Of a stretch of 33,513 nucleotides of DNA, positions 8,512 to 16,974 are shown one piece after another (position 1 is the stretch's first letter; every line of letters starts with the position of its first letter). Origin of the DNA: Deltaproteobacteria bacterium (GTDB taxonomy: Bacteria; Myxococcota_A; Bradymonadia; REDH01). The stretch spans positions 1 through 33,513 of the forward strand of contig JABMMX010000331.1 in the NCBI GenBank assembly GCA_013205435.1, written 5' to 3'. The position numbers and the translations under genes were made by a program. The notes under the pieces are model-generated. The model was not told the DNA's origin. It saw only the letters and a program-made list of their open reading frames with translations, and searched no databases.

Positions 8512-9801
8512 CTATCCGTCGACGCTGCCCGCCCCGATCGCGCGGAAGATTGCATGCACCAGACCCTCTTCCCAGGGGTTGATGGCCCCTCCGAGTGCGC
8601 TGATGGCGCCCGCGCCGATCAGCAGGCCTAGGAGGACAGGGCGCCGAAGTACCGGCCCCTCTTTGTCAAGCACGCGGGCCGCTGCCAGAAACATCATCGG
8701 CTGCAGCAGGATGAACCAGCGAAAACCTACACAACGGCCCCCGTAGTTGTTGGTCCGGTACAGGTAGAAGCCCACCATCGCGACGACAATGAACCAGCCT
8801 GCATACCAAGCAGCGCGCTCCCTAGCTTCGGTGGGGCGGGCCGTGAACCATCCTGCCGATAGCAGCAGCCAAGGCGTCAGACTGAACAGCCCGTGATGCC
8901 CGAACAGGGAGTGGAAAGCATAGACGGGCAGGGGCTCATTGAGCGCGTCGAATTCAACGGGGTTCTTCCAGTAGGAGCCGGGATACTTCCATGCCGGATC
9001 CTGAAACTGGATCGGCACCGGAGAACCAGACTGGTTCCAGTGAATCGCCACCTGCACCAGCGGCAGAGAGGCCAAGAGGAGGCTCAGCCCGGCGAGTCGC
9101 CCCCACGCACGATCTCGGTAGAGCGCCGGCAGAAGCATGGCTGCAGATGCGGCAACTACCGCGCCGCTCGTAAGCTCGCAGGCAATCGCGAAACTGCCCG
9201 CGAGCGCTCCAAGCGCAAGCCGCGAGCCCGACAGCGCCTCGCCGCGGAAGGCAGGAAACCAGCGCTCCCACATCGCGAATATCAGCATGAAGCCGACCAC
9301 ATGGTTGTTGAAGGTCGCGCCGTAGGCGGTCGCCAAAGAACTGAGCGTGATGGCCACCATCGAGACGGTTCGGACCTGCCACGAACCCACCGTCAGCCGT
9401 AGCAGGCGGTGGAAAAGGAGCACCCCGAGCAGCCAGGGGAGCGTGCCGAGCAAGACTCCGAACAGCGAACCGAGCTGAAAGAGGTGGCTGTCGAAGGTCC
9501 AGCCGGTCAGCGGCTTGATGGCCGCGTAGAGCACCGCGCCGAGCAGATTCAGGACCGGCGGCTTGCTGCTGTAGAAGTGGTCGTCGAGGAAGACCTTGTC
9601 GATGGTCATCGAGCCGAGCGACACCCCGTCGATGGCCCAGGTGTGTTGCTCCACCAGCGCCTGAATGGCTGCCAATCGGCTCGCCGGATTCACGGGCATG
9701 TGAGGCTGGATCGCGCAAAAGAGCAGCCAGAGCGTCACAGCGGTGAGCGTGAGGCGGGAGATGAGGCGTTCGGTCGGGTGCAGCGGCATCAGGTTAGGCA
9801 T
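8512..9801 (-). CDS. Polytopic membrane protein, GT-C/GT39-like glycosyltransferase candidate
   Basis: Many TM segments; N-terminal lumenal-loop-like 'NPASRLAAIQALVEQHTWAIDGVSLGSMTIDKVFLDDHFYSSKPPVLNLLGAVLYA' typical of PMT/ArnT-like membrane proteins. Confidence 0.65.
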   Translation of the reverse strand: MPNLMPLHPTERLISRLTLTAVTLWLLFCAIQPHMPVNPASRLAAIQALVEQHTWAIDGVSLGSMTIDKVFLDDHFYSSKPPVLNLLGAVLYAAIKPLTGWTFDSHLFQLGSLFGVLLGTLPWLLGVLLFHRLLRLTVGSWQVRTVSMVAITLSSLATAYGATFNNHVVGFMLIFAMWERWFPAFRGEALSGSRLALGALAGSFAIACELTSGAVVAASAAMLLPALYRDRAWGRLAGLSLLLASLPLVQVAIHWNQSGSPVPIQFQDPAWKYPGSYWKNPVEFDALNEPLPVYAFHSLFGHHGLFSLTPWLLLSAGWFTARPTEARERAAWYAGWFIVVAMVGFYLYRTNNYGGRCVGFRWFILLQPMMFLAAARVLDKEGPVLRRPVLLGLLIGAGAISALGGAINPWEEGLVHAIFRAIGAGSVDG

Positions 9802-9854
9802 GATGACCGCGCGACTACGGTGCATCTGCCCCGCGTGCAAGCCAAAGGTGGTGC

Positions 9855-10793
9855 TTACGCGAGAGCGGCGCGCGGCAGAGGTTGTGATTCGCACCAGAGA
9901 AAGAAGGCGCGGAAACTCTGGGGTAGGGCCACCCCTTCGACCTCCATCCTCGCGCCGCCGCCGCCGACGGCGAGTTGGTTGCGCGAAGGGAGGTGGCGGC
10001 GAAGCTCCCGCACCTGCTCCAGCACCAGTGGGCGCGACGTCGTCACCGAGACGCTGATGAAGACCGATGCATCGGCCTGACGAGCGGCCTTCGCAATCTC
10101 GATCACGGGGGTATCGAGCCCGAGGTAGGCAATCTTACAGCCCGCGGCGGCAGCGGTCACGGCAGCCATGTGGAGGCCCACCGCGTGTGGCTCCATGGGC
10201 ATGGTCGCACCAACCAGCACGGGGCCCGTCGAGGCATCAGAGAGCGGACGCCAAATCGTCCCCAGAAAGTCGATGATTCGGTCCGAGGCAAAGTGCTCGT
10301 GCGGGATGCTGAGTTCATCACGCAGCCATGCCTCGCCGATTGCGACGATGAAGGGGTGAATGCGCCGCTCCAGAAAGTCGAAGAGACCGAGCTTGCGCCA
10401 TTCCACGGCGAAGCCATGCGACAGGGTCGCCGAGTCGAAGAGGGTCGCTGCGCGGAGCCAGCGCGAGACCACCGCATCGGTCTCTGCGTCAGACTCGATG
10501 CAGGGTGGCGCGTCGCAAACCACCGTAGGCAGCGGCCTTATCCCGTCCTGAGTCTCTGCCGCATCCCTGCCTGCGACGAACCGCTCGAAGGCCTGCGCCG
10601 GACGGAGACCTGAGTCGATGGAACGTTTCGCCTGCAGCAGTAGCTCGACGGTCGCAGGTTGGTAGAGACGCTGTCCGCCGGGTGTGCGCGTGGCGACGGG
10701 GAAGCCATACCGGCGCTCCCAGGTCCGGAGCGTCTCGACTGGGACGTCGCAGGCCTTTGAGACTGCGCCGATGCTGAGGAGGGGCGTGCGCAC
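9855..10793 (-). CDS. MerR-family regulator with C-terminal B12-binding domain, CarH/LitR-like
   Basis: MerR HTH 'LSIGAVSKACDVPVETLRTWERRYGFPVATRTPGGQRLYQ'; 'GEAWLRDELSIPHEHFAS' fits W-x9-EH; 'MEPHAVGLHMAAV' fits E-x-H-x-x-G; 'AVGGGGA'; GTG start. Confidence 0.87.
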   Translation of the reverse strand: MRTPLLSIGAVSKACDVPVETLRTWERRYGFPVATRTPGGQRLYQPATVELLLQAKRSIDSGLRPAQAFERFVAGRDAAETQDGIRPLPTVVCDAPPCIESDAETDAVVSRWLRAATLFDSATLSHGFAVEWRKLGLFDFLERRIHPFIVAIGEAWLRDELSIPHEHFASDRIIDFLGTIWRPLSDASTGPVLVGATMPMEPHAVGLHMAAVTAAAAGCKIAYLGLDTPVIEIAKAARQADASVFISVSVTTSRPLVLEQVRELRRHLPSRNQLAVGGGGARMEVEGVALPQSFRAFFLWCESQPLPRAALA

Positions 10794-10801
10794 GAGCCGC
10801 C

Positions 10802-11359
10802 TCAGGCTACCGCGAGCATGCGAGCCTTGAGGCCCTGACGGACGCGGTGCAGGCGGGCCTTGAGTGCTGGAATCGTCATCGAAAGCTCAGCGGCCACCTC
10901 TTCCTTGCAGCGACCGTCGAGATCCATCGCCACGTAGAGGCTGCGGTTGGTCTCCTCGATCTCCATCAGACCGGCCGCGTAGGCCTCGATGCAACGCTTT
11001 TCGCGGAGCTGGTCATCGGGGCGGTCCGACCTGTTCTCCATCGCCGCCGGCGCCATCATCGCGCTGAGCGTGTCGCTCTCGACGAGAATCGGGCGGCGCT
11101 TGAAGGTCCGCAGCTTCATCCTCGCGCAGTTCTCAGCCACGCGGTAGATCCAGCTCCAGAGCGCGCATTGCTCGTGGAAGAGGTCAATCTTGTTCACCAC
11201 AGTGAACAGGGCATCGTTGTTCGCCTCTTCGGCGTCCCACTCGTCCCGGAGGATGCGCACAGTCACAGCAAAGACGCGGTCCCGGTAGCCATCATAGAGG
11301 GCGCGAGCGGCGTTCGGGTCACGGCGGCGGAGGGCTTGGAGGAGTTCAATGTCTGTCAT
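10802..11359 (-). CDS. ECF-type RNA polymerase sigma factor
   Basis: Region 2 'LYDGYRDRVFAVTVRILRDEWDAEEANNDALFTVV', 'LWSWIYRVAENCARMKLR'; region 4 'CKEEVAAELSMTIPALKARLHRVRQGLKARM'; 8 bp upstream of the CarH-like gene. Confidence 0.88.
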   Translation of the reverse strand: MTDIELLQALRRRDPNAARALYDGYRDRVFAVTVRILRDEWDAEEANNDALFTVVNKIDLFHEQCALWSWIYRVAENCARMKLRTFKRRPILVESDTLSAMMAPAAMENRSDRPDDQLREKRCIEAYAAGLMEIEETNRSLYVAMDLDGRCKEEVAAELSMTIPALKARLHRVRQGLKARMLAVA

Positions 11360-11388
11360 GGCAACACCCGAGGTGGGAAGTGGTGGAC

Positions 11389-11442
11389 AGGTTATGAACA
11401 GTTTTTACCTCCAAGTCAACACTTCGAATAGGTACTGAATAG
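11389..11442. repeat. Pair of imperfect 13-bp direct repeats: AGGTTATGAACAG (11389-11401) and AGGTACTGAATAG (11430-11442)
   Basis: 10/13 identity, start-to-start spacing 41 bp, flanking the candidate promoter. Confidence 0.6.
11391..11419 (-). promoter_or_regulatory. Candidate sigma70-type promoter for the ECF sigma / CarH-like cluster: TTGACT-N17-CATAAC
   Basis: Minus strand -35 TTGACT (complement of 11414-11419), -10 CATAAC (complement of 11391-11396), spacer 17 nt, upstream of ATG at 11359. Confidence 0.45.
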
Positions 11443-11548
11443 CATTTTCTCCGCGCCCGCTCACGCCGCTAGGTCAAGTTGAACAACGGGTTAGCCTCTG
11501 TTACGCCGCTGAACTCCCGTCGGCGTCCCCTCGCGAAAGATCTTTCCC

Positions 11549-12520
11549 ATGAAACTGTCGCTGCTCATTCCCGTGTTCAACGAGGAGGAGAACCTCTGGC
11601 TGCTGCACGGGCAGATAGATGCCATGGCCAGGCAGTTCGATCTCGAGGTCGAGGTCGTGCTCGTCGATGACGGCTCTACCGATCGCTCCTTTGAGGTTCT
11701 TACCGCCATCGCAGCGGCCGACCCGCGCTGCCGTGTTGTCCGATTCAGGAAGAACTTTGGCCAGACCGCGGCGCTCGCTGCCGGCATCGCGCATGCGACC
11801 GGTGACATCTACATCCCGCTCGACGCCGACCTGCAGAACGACCCGGCAGACATACCCCGCCTCATCGCCAAACTCGAGGAGGGCTACGATGTGGTCAGCG
11901 GCTGGCGCAAGTCCAGGCAAGACCTGTTTTGGAGCCGGCGACTCCCCTCGGTCCTCGCCAACCGGCTCATCTCCGCCTGGACCGGCGTGAAACTCCACGA
12001 CTACGGTTGCAGCCTCAAAGCCTATCGCGCAGAGGTCATCCGCGACATCCGACTCTATGGCGAGATGCACAGGTTTGTCCCCATCTACGCATCGTGGGCC
12101 GGAGGCCGTGTCGCCGAGATTGTGGTCAACCACCGCGCGCGGCAGTTCGGCGTCTCCAAGTATGGCATCAACCGAACCTTCAAGGTCCTCCTCGACCTGC
12201 TGACCGTAAAGTTCCTGAGCAACTACGCAACCAAACCCATCTACCTCTTCGGAGGCATCGGGCTGATTCTCGCCGGCTTGGGATCCGCCATTGCACTCGG
12301 CGTAGTTGTCGGCCGATTCATCTGGAACGCTCCGCCCTTCCAGCACAACATGTCGCTCCTGCTCCTCTCCACCTTCCTCGTCACCATCGGCCTGATGCTG
12401 GTGATGATGGGGCTGCTCGCGGAGATCATCATTCGCACCTATCATGAGGCGCAGGGCAAGCAGATCTACCTCGTCCGTTCGGTGCTGAACCCTGCACCGG
12501 CCGCCGGCGCGAAGGAGTAG
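11549..12520 (+). CDS. Family 2 glycosyltransferase, membrane-anchored polyprenol-phosphate sugar transferase type (ArnC/GtrB-like)
   Basis: 'LSLLIPVFNEEENLWLL', 'VVLVDDGSTDRSFEVL', 'IPLDADLQNDPADIPRLIAKL', two C-terminal TM helices. Confidence 0.9.
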   Translation: MKLSLLIPVFNEEENLWLLHGQIDAMARQFDLEVEVVLVDDGSTDRSFEVLTAIAAADPRCRVVRFRKNFGQTAALAAGIAHATGDIYIPLDADLQNDPADIPRLIAKLEEGYDVVSGWRKSRQDLFWSRRLPSVLANRLISAWTGVKLHDYGCSLKAYRAEVIRDIRLYGEMHRFVPIYASWAGGRVAEIVVNHRARQFGVSKYGINRTFKVLLDLLTVKFLSNYATKPIYLFGGIGLILAGLGSAIALGVVVGRFIWNAPPFQHNMSLLLLSTFLVTIGLMLVMMGLLAEIIIRTYHEAQGKQIYLVRSVLNPAPAAGAKE

Positions 12521-12522
12521 CT

Positions 12523-14451
12523 GTGTGCGGCATCGCCGGCGGCTTCTTCGTCGCTCCCTCCGCCGACGACGAGGCGGTGCTCCGCCGCATGACGGACTCG
12601 CTGGCCCACCGAGGGCCGGACGGTGAAGGGCTGCTGCTCGAAGAGGGATTTGCCTTCGGCCACCGCAGGCTTGCCATTGTAGACCTCACAGGCGGAGCGC
12701 AGCCCATGAGGGCAGCGACACACAGGACAACGGTCTGTTTCAACGGTGAAATCTACAACCACATGGCGCTGCGGGCAGAGCTGGAACAGAAGGGCTATCT
12801 GTTCGAGACCTCCTCCGACACAGAGGTGCTTGTGCATGGCGCTCATGCTTGGGGGGCGGGCCTGCCGGCCAAGCTCAATGGCATGTTCGCCTACGCTGTT
12901 TGGGACCCTGCTCACCGTCGCGGACGGATTGCTCGCGATCGCTTCGGCGAGAAGCCGCTCTACTACATGCATCTACCCGATGGGTCGCTCTGGTTCGGCA
13001 GCGAGCTGCGCGCACTGATGGCCCATCCGAGCTGCACGCGGCGTATCTCGCAGGCGGCGCTCGAACTCTACCTGACCTACGAGTATGTGCCGTGGCCGCA
13101 CGCCGCCGTGGAGGGGGTGAGGAAGCTGGAGCCAGGCACAGCGCTGGTCTGGGAGGCCGGTCGGGTAACCATCGAACCCTTCTGCGAAAACGACTTCTGC
13201 CAGCCGGAGCAGGTTGATCTGACTGATGATGAATGGATCCGGCAGACCAAGCAGGCGCTGCTCGCCTCGGTGCAGGCGAGGACCATGGCCGATGTGCCGA
13301 TTGGGGTATTCCTTTCGGGTGGCGTGGACTCCTCCGCCATCGCCGCGCTCCTAAGCGCCGACATGCCCCGCGGCGCGCTCCAGACCTTCTCCGTTGCCTT
13401 TGACGATCCCTCGTTTGACGAGTCGCAATATGCATCGGCGGTCGCGGCGGCACTCGGTACAACCCACCATGTGCGGCGGTTCGGTGCCTCGGATCTCCTT
13501 GACCTCGTTCCGGCCATGATGGGCCACATGGACGAGCCATTCGGCGATGCAAGCCTGCTCCCCACCCACCTGCTGTCGAAGTTCACCCGTGAGCACGTCA
13601 AGGTTGCACTCGGCGGCGATGGCGGCGACGAACTTTTTCTGGGCTACGAGACCTTCCGCGCCGATGAAGTTGCGGCTCCCTATGCCAGGCTCCCGAAGCC
13701 GCTCCAACGACTCACCGAGCGGCTGGTGCGCGCGATGCCGGTCAGCACGGGGAACTTCAGCCTCGACTTTGTCGCCAAGTCCTTCTTGCGCGGAGCAGGG
13801 TCGCCGGGCGTCGAGCGCCACGTGCGCTGGCTCAGCTCCTTCCTGCCGGACGCCGGCCCGCAGCCGCTCGCGCGCGACCGACGCCGGCTTCTGAGCGCAG
13901 ACGAGGTCTTTGCCGTCATGGGGGTCCACTACGACGCACCCCAGGGTCGAGACCACCGCCAACGGCTCTCAAACGCCTACATCCGGACCTATCTCGCCGA
14001 AGACATCCTGACCAAGGTAGACCGGGCGAGCATGGCTGCGGGCCTCGAAGCGCGCTCCGCATTCCTCGACCCGGAACTCCTGAAACTGGTTGCCCGCATG
14101 CCTTCGCACCTCAAGATGGGCCGAGGCTTGAAGGCAAAGTGGGTGCTGAAGCAGGCGGTCGGTTCCATGCTGCCGCCAGTCGTGACGGCGCGGAAGAAAA
14201 AAGGCTTCGGGATGCCGGTCGCCGCCTGGCTCAAAGGGCCGCTACGAGAGCAGATGCACGACCTGCTCAGCCGCGATCGGCTCACTGCTGCCGGCGTGTT
14301 CGACCCAACCGTGGTCGAGCGTCTGATGGCCGAACACGAGGCAGGAACCTCTGACAACCGCAAACAGCTCTGGACCCTCATGATGTTTGAGGCTTGGCGG
14401 CAGCGGTGGGGTGTGACAGTCTCCGCGCCCGACACGGAGGCAATGGTATGA
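12523..14451 (+). CDS. asnB: Glutamine-hydrolysing asparagine synthase family amidotransferase
   Basis: GTG start giving MCGIAGGF (catalytic Cys); 'HRGPDGEGLLLEEGFAFGHRRLAIVDLTGGAQPM', 'CFNGEIYNH', 'FLSGGVDSSAIAALL', 'ALGGDGGDELFLGYETF'. Confidence 0.93.
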   Translation: MCGIAGGFFVAPSADDEAVLRRMTDSLAHRGPDGEGLLLEEGFAFGHRRLAIVDLTGGAQPMRAATHRTTVCFNGEIYNHMALRAELEQKGYLFETSSDTEVLVHGAHAWGAGLPAKLNGMFAYAVWDPAHRRGRIARDRFGEKPLYYMHLPDGSLWFGSELRALMAHPSCTRRISQAALELYLTYEYVPWPHAAVEGVRKLEPGTALVWEAGRVTIEPFCENDFCQPEQVDLTDDEWIRQTKQALLASVQARTMADVPIGVFLSGGVDSSAIAALLSADMPRGALQTFSVAFDDPSFDESQYASAVAAALGTTHHVRRFGASDLLDLVPAMMGHMDEPFGDASLLPTHLLSKFTREHVKVALGGDGGDELFLGYETFRADEVAAPYARLPKPLQRLTERLVRAMPVSTGNFSLDFVAKSFLRGAGSPGVERHVRWLSSFLPDAGPQPLARDRRRLLSADEVFAVMGVHYDAPQGRDHRQRLSNAYIRTYLAEDILTKVDRASMAAGLEARSAFLDPELLKLVARMPSHLKMGRGLKAKWVLKQAVGSMLPPVVTARKKKGFGMPVAAWLKGPLREQMHDLLSRDRLTAAGVFDPTVVERLMAEHEAGTSDNRKQLWTLMMFEAWRQRWGVTVSAPDTEAMV

Positions 14452-15155
14452 ATCCCAAGACGCTCATCATCATCCCAACCTACAACGAACGCGAGAACAT
14501 CGAGCGCATCCTGACGGCGGTTCACGCGGCTGTACCCGATGTTGAGATCCTCGTCGTCGATGACGGTTCGCCCGACGGAACCGGTGATCTTGTCGAGGCC
14601 CGAGGCAAGGCCGACCCCCGCATCCACCTCCTCCGCCGCTCCGGGAAACTAGGACTTGGCTCCGCCTACCTCGCAGGCTTCGCCTTCGCCCTCGAGCGGG
14701 ACTACCAGCGCATCTTCGAGATGGACGCCGACTTCAGCCACGACCCGAAGTATCTTCAGCCGATGCTCGATGCGTCGGAGAGCGCCGACATGGTGATAGG
14801 CTCTCGCTACGTCGAAGGCGGAGGTACCGTCGACTGGGGACTCTCGCGCCGTCTCATCTCACGCGGAGGCGGCCTCTATGCGCGGACCATCCTGGGACTC
14901 GATATCCAGGACCTCACAGCCGGCTTCGTCTGTTACCGACGTGAGACGCTGGAGAAGATCGCGCTCGGCGAGGTCTTCTCCACGGGCTACTGCTTTCAGA
15001 TTGAGCTGAAGTATCGGGTTCACCGGGCCGGCCTCCGGCTCGTCGAGATCCCCATCGTCTTCCCCGACCGCGTTGCGGGCGTGTCGAAGATGTCGGCAGA
15101 GATCGCCCGAGAGGCACTCGTGCAGGTGCTGCGCCTCAAGTGGAAGCTGGGCTAG
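14448..15155 (+). CDS. Polyprenol monophosphomannose (DPM1-like) synthase, soluble GT2 type
   Basis: 'LIIIPTYNERENIERIL', 'ILVVDDGSPDGTGDLV', 'GLGSAYLAGFAFAL', 'IFEMDADFSHDPKYLQPML', 'VIGSRYVEGGGTVDWGLSRRLISRGGGLYART', 'DLTAGFVCYRRETLEKI'; ATGA overlap with asnB. Confidence 0.93.
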   Translation: MNPKTLIIIPTYNERENIERILTAVHAAVPDVEILVVDDGSPDGTGDLVEARGKADPRIHLLRRSGKLGLGSAYLAGFAFALERDYQRIFEMDADFSHDPKYLQPMLDASESADMVIGSRYVEGGGTVDWGLSRRLISRGGGLYARTILGLDIQDLTAGFVCYRRETLEKIALGEVFSTGYCFQIELKYRVHRAGLRLVEIPIVFPDRVAGVSKMSAEIAREALVQVLRLKWKLG

Positions 15156-16969
15156 TTCCCCTTCTCGCCGCTCTTGCCCGTGAGTGCGCGCATGAATCCC
15201 ACCAGATCGGGATCGTTCGGTGACTGCCGGAGTGCCATCGCCAGGAATCCGGCTGCGGCTTTGGGGTCGCCGGTGCGCTGCAAAAATCGGGCATAACCGA
15301 CGCTCCACCAGATGAGGTTTCTCGAGCTCTGGAGTTCGAACGAGGAGCCCTCCGAGAATCGCCTCTTCCATGCGTCGAGCGCAACGATGGCTGCACCCTG
15401 CCGCTCCGCTGCGGTAGGCGCTACCGACTGCCAGACGAGGCCACCCTCACCAGCAAGCAGGTGTTGGCGCTCTTCGCTGGAGACCAGCTCATCTGGCTCC
15501 ATGCGGACGGCGGAGCGGTCGGCCCAGGCAGAGAGCGCAGGCGTCGATAGCGAGGCGTTTGACGGGTCGGCCTGAAGCAGTGGGGCGAGTCGGGGCTCTG
15601 CTGCCACAATCATCGCGTCGTAGTGCGGGTAGGTGCGGAAGGAGCGGTGGAGGTGGACGAGGTCCGGGCGCTGGTCCTCTGGCCCCTGCGCATACCAGGT
15701 CTGAAATGCGGTCTCGAAGTAGGCAGAGACCCAGAGGGTGTCGGGGGGTGCGCTACGCAGAAACGCATCGCGGAACAGCCCACTTTCGCGGTAGCCCGAG
15801 AGGTCGCGGGTTCGCCCGTCCTCAGCCTCTGCGATGCCCCAAAACAGCGCGGTGAGTGGCAGCAGGCCATAGGCGGTCAGCCGGACGATGTTCGACTGCT
15901 TGGCCCCCTCTGCAAGCCGCTGAAGGAGCCAGCCTGCGCCGAGTCCCAGCGCGGCCACCGACACCATGAAGTAACCGAGCACATCGGGGTTCCACGGGTC
16001 GAAGTCGAAGATGAACTGCGTTGCCAAGTTGAAGACCACCACGACGCTCAGCGGCAGTCCGAGACGCGGCTTTGTGATCGCGAGTCCGACAAGTCCGGTT
16101 GCACCGAGGAGCAACCCGAGCGGGCCAACCTGCTCCATGAAGAGCAGCGACACCTTGGTGAGTCCTGTCGCGACATCCACGGTCACCACCTTCGCCGCCG
16201 TCTTCTGGAAGGCCTGCGCGGAGACCACCCAGTAGAGGTTCTGAAAACTTTCGGGCCAAGCCCAGCTCCCGTGCGGGCGTGCGGCGCCACGGGCGACCAG
16301 CGCGGCGTAGCCGCCTACAAGCGACAGTCCGATGCCAAGTGAGGCCGCCACTCCGACAAGCAGGGGCCGTGTGCCAAACCGTGCGAGCAGCAGCCAGACG
16401 AGCACCGCAGGAAAGAGGAAGAAGGTGAGGTAGTGGTGGTTCAGCAGCCCCACGCCGAGCACCAGTGCGCAGAGTGTGAGCGCCCGCAGCCCAAGCCGTT
16501 CGACCGAGACCATGAGCCAGAGCGTCGCGACAGCCACAAGGAAGTGCAGGCTATAGACCTCACCGCGGATGGACTGGAGCACGAGCGCGGTTGACGCCCC
16601 TACCAGGAGCGTGAGGCTGCCCACCGTCAGCAGTGCAAACCGGGTTGCGACCGAAGCAAGGCGATCGGCAATCAGGGGGAGCAGCGATACTCCCAGAGCG
16701 GTGCAGGTCGCAGCAAAGAGGTGGATTCGCCACGGGTAGGGGCCAAGTGGAACCAAGCCTGCGAGATAGGAGAGCAGGTGAAAGGCCGGGTGACCGGGCG
16801 GGTGGCTGATGCCGAGCGACCAGGTCGCGTTGACCAGCTCGGAGCTGTCGAGCAGGTAGGTGGTCGGGGCGGCACGCCAAAGATAGAAGAGCCAGGCCGC
16901 GACGCCGCAGCCTGCAGCGAGCAGGCGCAATCGGTTCCGATCCGGCGGGAGCCGTTCAGCCATCGTCAT
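15152..16969 (-). CDS. DUF2723 / TMEM260-like polytopic membrane protein (GT-C-like)
   Basis: 'FYLWRAAPTTYLLDSSELVNATWSLGISHPPGHPAFHLLSYLAGLVPLGPYPWRIHLFAATCTALGVSLLPL' is characteristic of DUF2723; multiple TM segments. Confidence 0.88.
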   Translation of the reverse strand: MTMAERLPPDRNRLRLLAAGCGVAAWLFYLWRAAPTTYLLDSSELVNATWSLGISHPPGHPAFHLLSYLAGLVPLGPYPWRIHLFAATCTALGVSLLPLIADRLASVATRFALLTVGSLTLLVGASTALVLQSIRGEVYSLHFLVAVATLWLMVSVERLGLRALTLCALVLGVGLLNHHYLTFFLFPAVLVWLLLARFGTRPLLVGVAASLGIGLSLVGGYAALVARGAARPHGSWAWPESFQNLYWVVSAQAFQKTAAKVVTVDVATGLTKVSLLFMEQVGPLGLLLGATGLVGLAITKPRLGLPLSVVVVFNLATQFIFDFDPWNPDVLGYFMVSVAALGLGAGWLLQRLAEGAKQSNIVRLTAYGLLPLTALFWGIAEAEDGRTRDLSGYRESGLFRDAFLRSAPPDTLWVSAYFETAFQTWYAQGPEDQRPDLVHLHRSFRTYPHYDAMIVAAEPRLAPLLQADPSNASLSTPALSAWADRSAVRMEPDELVSSEERQHLLAGEGGLVWQSVAPTAAERQGAAIVALDAWKRRFSEGSSFELQSSRNLIWWSVGYARFLQRTGDPKAAAGFLAMALRQSPNDPDLVGFMRALTGKSGEKGN

Positions 16970-16974
16970 TCGAG

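Noticed and set aside
8893-10613. Plus-strand ORFs of 169, 223 and 212 aa
   Set aside because: Antisense to the GT-C-like and CarH-like genes; Arg/Glu/His-rich translations typical of shadow frames in GC-rich DNA.
11501-12445. 314-aa minus-strand ORF antisense to the GT2 gene
   Set aside because: Low-complexity, His/Glu/Asp-rich translation with no recognisable domain; a high-GC shadow ORF of a clear glycosyltransferase gene.
15623-16342. 239-aa plus-strand ORF
   Set aside because: Antisense to the DUF2723 gene, no motif support.
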